Assembly (NCBI GenBank): GCA_947476745.1
Contig: CANJRG010000001.1
Coordinates: 372,001 to 436,000 of the forward strand
Origin: Acidimicrobiia bacterium
GTDB taxonomy: Bacteria > Actinomycetota > Acidimicrobiia > Acidimicrobiales > CAIXPF01
DNA: 64,000 nt
Direction: 5' to 3'
Shown here piece after piece: positions 59,719-64,000 of the stretch. Both the position numbers and the translations under genes were made by a program. Under the pieces are notes generated by a model. That model worked only from the letters and a program-made list of their open reading frames with translations. It searched no databases and was not told the DNA's origin. The first letter of the stretch is position 1. Each line of letters begins with the position of its first letter.

Positions 59719-59842
59719 AAAACGAAGAAAGGCGGTGGCTCTCTCTCCCCCCGGCCGAGAGAGCCACCGCCCACAGAGAGCGTGACACCGGTAGGGCCGT
59801 TCGACCTTCGCCGAGCCTGCAGTCCGGGCGCTCCGTGGTGAT
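59719..59842 (-). ncRNA. Candidate small RNA, about 124 nt
   Basis: On the minus strand a sigma70 consensus-like promoter (TTGACG, 17 bp, TACGGT) predicts a start near 59842, and a strong hairpin with a U-rich tail ends the transcript near 59719. No start codon with a supported frame lies inside. The body is GC-rich with possible internal pairing. It is not SRP, 6S, tmRNA or RNase P RNA by any feature I can see. The terminator could also serve the upstream 30-residue peptide gene. Confidence 0.55.
59731..59771 (-). terminator. Strong intrinsic terminator, minus strand
   Basis: Perfect 15-bp stem GGCGGTGGCTCTCTC / GAGAGAGCCACCGCC with an 11-nt loop. On the minus strand it is followed by TTTCTTCGTTTT (59730-59719). 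Confidence 0.9.
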
Positions 59843-59848
59843 TCCAGC

Positions 59849-59877
59849 ACCGTAAACCGAGTTGAACGCTTCGTCAA
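59849..59877 (-). promoter_or_regulatory. Sigma70-type promoter of candidate sRNA
   Basis: -35 TTGACG (59877-59872), exact 17-bp spacer, -10 TACGGT (59854-59849). This is the closest match to the full housekeeping consensus that I noticed in the window. Confidence 0.75.
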
Positions 59878-59937
59878 GTTGTGACCCTGATCACCGGGGT
59901 ACGGGCAACGCCGCGCCCGTGGCAGGCGTGATCGGCG

Positions 59938-60030
59938 TCACGGGCGAGTGCTGCGGTCACGTCGGTTGCGCAGTGCCGCGAACACGATCAGGACGACACC
60001 AGCGAACGCGACGAGGAAGACGAGCACCAT
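59938..60030 (-). CDS. 30-residue single-span membrane peptide
   Basis: MVLVFLVAFAGVVLIVFAAL then RNRRDRSTRP: one hydrophobic helix with a basic, cytoplasmic tail by the positive-inside rule. GATGAT lies 6 nt before ATG 60030, and GAGGG directly abuts the start, so a leaderless start fits better than an RBS. Too small to assign; resembles small membrane modulators such as KdpF-like or toxin-like peptides only in general form. It sits between the candidate sRNA promoter and the divergent aminotransferase gene. Confidence 0.5.
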   Translation of the reverse strand: MVLVFLVAFAGVVLIVFAALRNRRDRSTRP

Positions 60031-60152
60031 CCCTCGATCATCGCGCGGGTGCCGGGCAATCGTGCAGGCCTGGGTGTCCTGCAGGCCTGCACGTGTCGTG
60101 CGGCAGCAGGAACGGCCCTCTCACCCGTGGAACGCCCCTCTAGCATGCGGCC

Positions 60153-61370
60153 ATGACGACGTCCGCGTTCCTGCACCCCTTCGCCAGACCGGCCAAGGCC
60201 GCCGGCGACTTCATCACGCTCGTACGCGGCGAGGGGTCGACGCTGTGGGACCGCGGCGGCAACGCCTACCTCGATGGCCTGGCCTCTCTGTGGTACTGCA
60301 ACGCCGGACACGGCAACCGCCACATCATCGACGCCATCAAGAACCAGCTCGACTCGCTGGCCACCTACAACACGTTCGACCCGTGGACCAACGAGCCCGC
60401 CGACGCCCTGGCCACCCGTATCGCCGAGCGGGCCCCCATGACCGATCCCCGGGTGTTCTTCACCTGTTCGGGTTCCGAAGCGGTCGACACCGCCCTCAAA
60501 CTGGCCCGCCTGACCCAGCGGCTGCGCGGCGACGGGCAACGCCACCTGCTGGTGAGCCGAACCAGCGGCTACCACGGCACCGCCTACGGCGGCACCTCGG
60601 TACAGGGCATCCCCGCCAACAAGGAAGGCTGGGGCGAGCTGGTACCGGGGGTGCTGAACGTCCCCCAGAACGACCTCGAGGCCGCGTCCCGCCTCTTCGC
60701 CGAGCGCGGCAACGAGATCGCCGCGGTCATCGCCGAACCGGTGCAGGGGGCGGGGGGCGTTCATCCGCCCGCCCCCGGCTACCTGGCCGGGCTGCGCCGC
60801 CTGTGCGACCAGCACGGCGCCCTGCTCATCTTCGACGAGGTGATCTGCGGGTGGGGCCGGCTCGGGCGGTGGTTCGGCGCCCAGTACTACGGCGTCACCC
60901 CCGACCTGATTACCTTCGCCAAGGGCGTCACATCGGGCTACGCGCCGCTCGGCGGGGTGATCGTCTCACGCCTGGTGTGCAACGCCCTCGAGAGCGACCC
61001 GGACTTCCTGCTGCGCCACGGGTACACCTACTCGGGCCACCCGACCTCCTGCGCCGCGGGGGTCGCCACCCTCGAGGTCTACGAGCAGGACGGGCTGTTC
61101 GAGCGGGCCGACGTGATCGGCAGGCTGCTCGGCGACGGCCTGCGGGCTCTCGTCGAGGACGGCACCCTGGCCGGCGCCCGCGGCGACGGGGCCATCTGGG
61201 CCGCGGAGCTGTTCCCAGACCGCGACCCCTACGTGGTGCGCGACGCCATGCTGGCCCAGGGCGTCATCGCCCGGCCGCTGGTGAACGCCATCGCCTTCTG
61301 CCCGCCGCTGGTCATGACCGACGACGAAGTCGGCCGCCTCGTCGACGGCCTGGCCACGGCCCTGCGCTGA
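60153..61370 (+). CDS. Class III (omega-type) aminotransferase
   Basis: 405 residues, PLP enzyme. TCSGSEAVDTALKLAR (phosphate contact), SGYHGTAYGGTS, LIFDEVICGWGR (PLP Asp, about 232) and TFAKGVTSGYAPLGGV (Schiff-base Lys, about 258) match the beta-alanine/putrescine/diamine-pyruvate transaminase branch. It moves an amino group from an omega-amino acid or amine. Start ATG 60153 has TAGCAT (60141-60146) 6 nt upstream, so it is leaderless. A methyltransferase gene follows after 42 bp containing a short CCCGA repeat, so they may be cotranscribed. Not closely related to the class III enzyme at 16618-17898. Confidence 0.9.
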   Translation: MTTSAFLHPFARPAKAAGDFITLVRGEGSTLWDRGGNAYLDGLASLWYCNAGHGNRHIIDAIKNQLDSLATYNTFDPWTNEPADALATRIAERAPMTDPRVFFTCSGSEAVDTALKLARLTQRLRGDGQRHLLVSRTSGYHGTAYGGTSVQGIPANKEGWGELVPGVLNVPQNDLEAASRLFAERGNEIAAVIAEPVQGAGGVHPPAPGYLAGLRRLCDQHGALLIFDEVICGWGRLGRWFGAQYYGVTPDLITFAKGVTSGYAPLGGVIVSRLVCNALESDPDFLLRHGYTYSGHPTSCAAGVATLEVYEQDGLFERADVIGRLLGDGLRALVEDGTLAGARGDGAIWAAELFPDRDPYVVRDAMLAQGVIARPLVNAIAFCPPLVMTDDEVGRLVDGLATALR

Positions 61371-61412
61371 GCGAACCCGACCCGACCCGACCGAGCTCAG
61401 CACCCGCCGACG

Positions 61413-62111
61413 ATGCCCGACGACACCAGCCCCGCGACCCCCCGACCCGCCGACAACGACACGACCGACAACGACACGACCGACGCCGGCGGCGACCGCT
61501 ATGCGGGCTTTCCGGCAGGCTTCTTCTCCCGCATGGACGAATCGTCCGACGCAGCCTTCTACGTCGAGCCGCGCCTGGTCACCCACATCGACGACGACGC
61601 CATCGAGGCGGTGCGCACCTGCTACGACGAACTCGGCATGCACGGCGAGATCCTCGACCTGTGCAGCTCCTGGACCTCGCACCTGGCCCGGCGGCCGCAA
61701 CGCCTCGTCGTGGTCGGCATGAACGACGAGGAGCTGGCTCGCAACGAGCTGGCACACGAACGCCTCGTGCACGACCTCAACCAACAGCCCGAGCTGCCCT
61801 TCGGCGACGGCGGTTTCGACGGGGCGATCTGCACGGTCTCGGTCGACTACCTGATCCGGCCGATCGAGGTGTTCGACGAGGTCGCCCGGGTGCTTCGCCC
61901 GGGCGCACCGTTCGCCTGCACCTTCTCCAACCGCTGCTTCCCGACCAAGGTCATCCGCGGCTGGACGGCCGGCGACGACGACTTCCACCTGCAGCTGGTG
62001 GCCGAGTACTTCCGTCGCTCGCAGGGCTGGGAACAGCCCCGGATGGAGCACCGCAACCCCGGACGCCGCGGCGATCCGCTGTTCGTGGTCTGGGCCCGCA
62101 CCGACCGATGA
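61413..62111 (+). CDS. Class I SAM-dependent methyltransferase-like protein
   Basis: 232 residues. ILDLCSSWTSHLA (about 74-86) replaces the usual GxGxG loop, as in a known subgroup of methyltransferase-like proteins. LPFGDGGFDGAICTVSVDYLIRPIEVFDEVARVLRPGAPF is the motif after beta-4 and beta-5. The N-terminus has a duplicated NDTTD stretch from a 15-bp repeat (about 61455-61484). The acceptor is unknown and the altered SAM loop leaves some doubt about activity. Start ATG 61413; possible operon with the aminotransferase. Confidence 0.78.
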   Translation: MPDDTSPATPRPADNDTTDNDTTDAGGDRYAGFPAGFFSRMDESSDAAFYVEPRLVTHIDDDAIEAVRTCYDELGMHGEILDLCSSWTSHLARRPQRLVVVGMNDEELARNELAHERLVHDLNQQPELPFGDGGFDGAICTVSVDYLIRPIEVFDEVARVLRPGAPFACTFSNRCFPTKVIRGWTAGDDDFHLQLVAEYFRRSQGWEQPRMEHRNPGRRGDPLFVVWARTDR

Positions 62112-62173
62112 CGAGCGACCGTGGCGACCTGCGCTGCCACCACCCCGCCTGCCTTGGCGGCGATACTTCTTGT

Positions 62174-62647
62174 ATGGCCGCCTGCGCAACGCGATCACTC
62201 CCCCAGCGGGTATGGATCGGGGCGCTGGTCGTCCTCGCCGGGTTGTCGTTGGTGGCGTGCGGCCGCAAGGCCGAGGAGTCGCTGCCGGCGCCGGCCACGC
62301 TCACGGTGTTGCCCGCACCCGATGCACCGCCCGAGCCCGCCGCGGCCCGACCGATGCCGCCCACCACCCGGGTCCCGATCACCACCACCTCGCTGCCCGG
62401 CTCGGTCACCTATACCGTGCTCGACGGCGACACCTTCTACGGCATCGCCGAGAAGTTGGGGATCACCCCGGCACTGCTCGCCGGCTTGAACCCCCTCAAG
62501 GACCCCGGCCGTCTGGTGGTGGGCCAGCTGCTGGTCGTGCCCGGCCCCGCCCCGGCAGCCGGCAGCCCCCACGGGTCGTCCACCACCACGACCACCGTTG
62601 CTGCTGTGACGGCTTCCACCTTGCCCGCCGCCACCAAGAACGGATGA
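62174..62647 (+). CDS. LysM-domain lipoprotein
   Basis: 157 residues. MAACATRSLPQRVWIGALVV ends in lipobox LVAC (Cys about 29). A Pro-rich linker leads to one LysM module (about 78-122: YTVLDGDTFYGIAEKLG, LLAGLNPLKDPGRLVVGQLLVVP), which binds N-acetylglucosamine of peptidoglycan. A Thr/Ala-rich tail follows. It probably tethers the membrane surface to the wall. Start ATG 62174 fits the signal peptide and has GATACT 6 nt upstream; the longer start ATG 62108 would spoil the signal peptide. The stop overlaps ATG 62644 of the next frame. Confidence 0.83.
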   Translation: MAACATRSLPQRVWIGALVVLAGLSLVACGRKAEESLPAPATLTVLPAPDAPPEPAAARPMPPTTRVPITTTSLPGSVTYTVLDGDTFYGIAEKLGITPALLAGLNPLKDPGRLVVGQLLVVPGPAPAAGSPHGSSTTTTTVAAVTASTLPAATKNG

Positions 62648-62667
62648 CGGCCGCTAACGTCATCAAC

Positions 62668-64000
62668 GTGGACAGGCCCGATCGCCACCGTCCGTCGCAG
62701 GTCGGCGAGGTGCTCGCCGCCATCGACATCGGCACCAACAGCTTCCACCTCGTGGTCGCCCGGATCCTGCCGAACGGCCGCTTCGAGACGCTGGCCTCGG
62801 AGAAGGAGATGGTCCGGCTCGGTTCGGGTTCGGGCGACATGAAGCTGCTGACCGCCGACGCCATCGAGCGCGGGGTAGCCACGTTGCGGCGCTTCCGCCA
62901 GGTCGCCGACATCAACGGCGCCCGGCTGCGGGCCGTCGCCACCAGCGCCGTCCGCGAGGCGCTGAACCAGCAGGACTTCCTCGACCGGGCCCGCACCGAG
63001 GCCGGCATCGACGTCGAGGTCATCTCCGGCGTGGAGGAGGCCCGGCTGATCCACCTCGGCGTGCTGCAGGCCCTGCCGGTGTTCGCCGAGCGGCTCCTCC
63101 TGATCGACATCGGCGGCGGCAGTACCGAGGTCCTCATGGCGGAAGGGCCGGCGATCGAGTGGTCGCGCAGCCACAAGCTCGGCGCCATCCGCCTGACCGA
63201 CGGCTTCTTCCCCGGCGGTGTCACCTCCCCCCGAGGGGCCGACCGTTGCCGTCGGTACCTGCGCAGCTTCCTGGTCAACACCGTGCTCGAGCTGCGCAAC
63301 CACCCCTTCGATCTGGCCGTCGGCTCGTCGGGCACGATCCAGAACCTGGCCACGATGGCCGCCCACCTGCGCGGCGAGCAGGCCCCGAAGTCGATCAACT
63401 CCGCCACCTTCAGCTGCGCCGAGCTCGGCAAGATCACCCAACTCCTGCTCGATGCCCGCACCACCGACGAGCGGATCAAGGTGCCCGGTATCGAGAAGGG
63501 CCGGGCCGACATCCTGCCGGCGGGCGCGCTGCTGCTCGAATGCCTCGCCGAGGAGCTGGACATCGAGACCTTCACGGTGTCGGCCTACGCGCTGCGCGAA
63601 GGGGTGCTGCTCGATGCCGCCCGCCAGAGCGAACACCACCGCCACCTCGACCCGTTGCACCACCTCTCCGACCTCCGTCGTAGCAGCGTCGAGCACCTGC
63701 TCACCGTGACCGAGCCAGCGGTCGACCACGCCCATCACACCGCCGAGCTGGCCCTGCAGCTATTCGCCCGGACCGAGGCCGCCCACCGTCTCCCGCCGGA
63801 GTACGCCGAGCTGCTCGAGGCCGGCGCGCTGCTCGCCAACGTCGGGCGCCACATCGCCCACGACGCCCACCACAAGCACAGCTACTACATCATCCGCAAC
63901 ACCGATCAGCTGACCGGCTTCACCAGCCACGAGATCGAGCTGATCGCCCAGGTCGCCCGCTACCACCGCAAGAGCGCCCCCAAACGGACACATTCCGAGT
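62668..64000 (+). CDS. Ppx/GppA phosphatase, C-terminus cut by window end
   Basis: At least 444 residues. Exopolyphosphatase or pppGpp phosphohydrolase of the ASKHA fold. AIDIGTNSFHLVVA (phosphate-1 loop), TSAVREALNQQDF, SGVEEARLI and LLIDIGGGSTEVLM (phosphate-2 loop), then GSSGTIQNLA. A C-terminal helical domain with HD-like traces (VDHAHHTAELALQLF, LEAGALLANVGRHI, IAQVARYHRKS) follows, the four-domain GppA layout. It tunes polyphosphate and stringent-response levels. GTG 62668 has TAACGT (62655-62660) 7 nt upstream, so leaderless; ATG 62644, which overlaps the LysM stop, is an in-frame alternative. Confidence 0.9.
   Translation, partial: MDRPDRHRPSQVGEVLAAIDIGTNSFHLVVARILPNGRFETLASEKEMVRLGSGSGDMKLLTADAIERGVATLRRFRQVADINGARLRAVATSAVREALNQQDFLDRARTEAGIDVEVISGVEEARLIHLGVLQALPVFAERLLLIDIGGGSTEVLMAEGPAIEWSRSHKLGAIRLTDGFFPGGVTSPRGADRCRRYLRSFLVNTVLELRNHPFDLAVGSSGTIQNLATMAAHLRGEQAPKSINSATFSCAELGKITQLLLDARTTDERIKVPGIEKGRADILPAGALLLECLAEELDIETFTVSAYALREGVLLDAARQSEHHRHLDPLHHLSDLRRSSVEHLLTVTEPAVDHAHHTAELALQLFARTEAAHRLPPEYAELLEAGALLANVGRHIAHDAHHKHSYYIIRNTDQLTGFTSHEIELIAQVARYHRKSAPKRTHSE

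Noticed and set aside
59719-59800. 6C RNA (CCCCCC loop) on the plus strand
   Set aside because: Only one C-rich loop exists, whereas 6C RNA has two. The U-rich tail and promoter are on the minus strand.
1-64000. tRNA genes
   Set aside because: I looked for the GGTTCGANTCC T-loop with paired flanks and found none. A tRNAscan run would be decisive.

Overview
This window is about 70% G+C and is packed with short operons on both strands. It reads as chromosome of an actinobacterium. Supporting signs are a SigK/RskA/fasciclin block like that of mycobacteria, an orphan OmpR-type regulator beside PII, a long (type 2-like) IleRS, a beta-keto-acid cleavage enzyme, a ferritin-like acyl-ACP desaturase and very common leaderless starts. 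Acidimicrobiia (Ilumatobacter-like) is my best guess, but it is inference. I see no rRNA, tRNA, CRISPR array, prophage or insertion sequence.

Layout. 1-9 kb: two paralogous MFS transporters flank an intradiol-dioxygenase-like gene. Next comes a probable catabolic set (Baeyer-Villiger-type monooxygenase, two SDRs, BKACE) and a thioesterase/EVE pair. 9-20 kb: small lipoprotein, ABC1 kinase, two alpha/beta hydrolases around a frame-disrupted cation-efflux gene, a family A DNA polymerase behind a class III aminotransferase, an M20 hydrolase and a nucleotidyltransferase. 20-33 kb: glnB with an OmpR-like regulator, gamma-glutamyltransferase family, META lipoprotein, hydroxyacid dehydrogenase/SDR divergent pair, enoyl-CoA hydratase, Sua5, NUDIX, GNATs, an S1-domain protein and a PNPOx-like protein. 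33-46 kb: NlpC/P60 hydrolase, lipoproteins, fasciclin-rskA-sigK, ileS, msrA, tag, HpcH-like lyase, RluA-type synthase. 45-55 kb: DsbB/DsbA-like pair, NUDIX, cobS-cobU, a 45-residue zinc-ribbon protein, a decayed denD-like pseudogene, acyl-CoA dehydrogenase, pepF, enoyl-CoA hydratase. 55-64 kb: ferritin-like desaturase, Clp-N protein, TPR protein, lipoprotein, acyltransferase, a candidate small RNA plus a 30-residue membrane peptide, class III aminotransferase, methyltransferase, LysM lipoprotein and a Ppx/GppA phosphatase cut by the window end.

Two themes run through the DNA. First, more than 20 genes show a TANNNT -10 box 6-10 nt before the start codon with no ribosome binding site, so leaderless mRNA looks like the normal mode here. 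I used this to choose starts. Second, short tandem repeats (5-24 bp units) sit repeatedly at gene ends, in some cases repeating the stop codon itself, and once repeating a whole -10/start-codon module. A 135-bp pure (NNCCC)27 array lies between two divergent genes.

I did not find a clear new multi-gene system such as a defence island or biosynthetic cluster. The best leads are the candidate sRNA at 59719-59842, the duplicated leaderless promoter/start at 3293-3334, the overlapping divergent -10 boxes at 24883-24892, the G-rich array at 27636-27770, the palindrome at a frameshift in the cation-efflux gene, and the unusual DNA polymerase.
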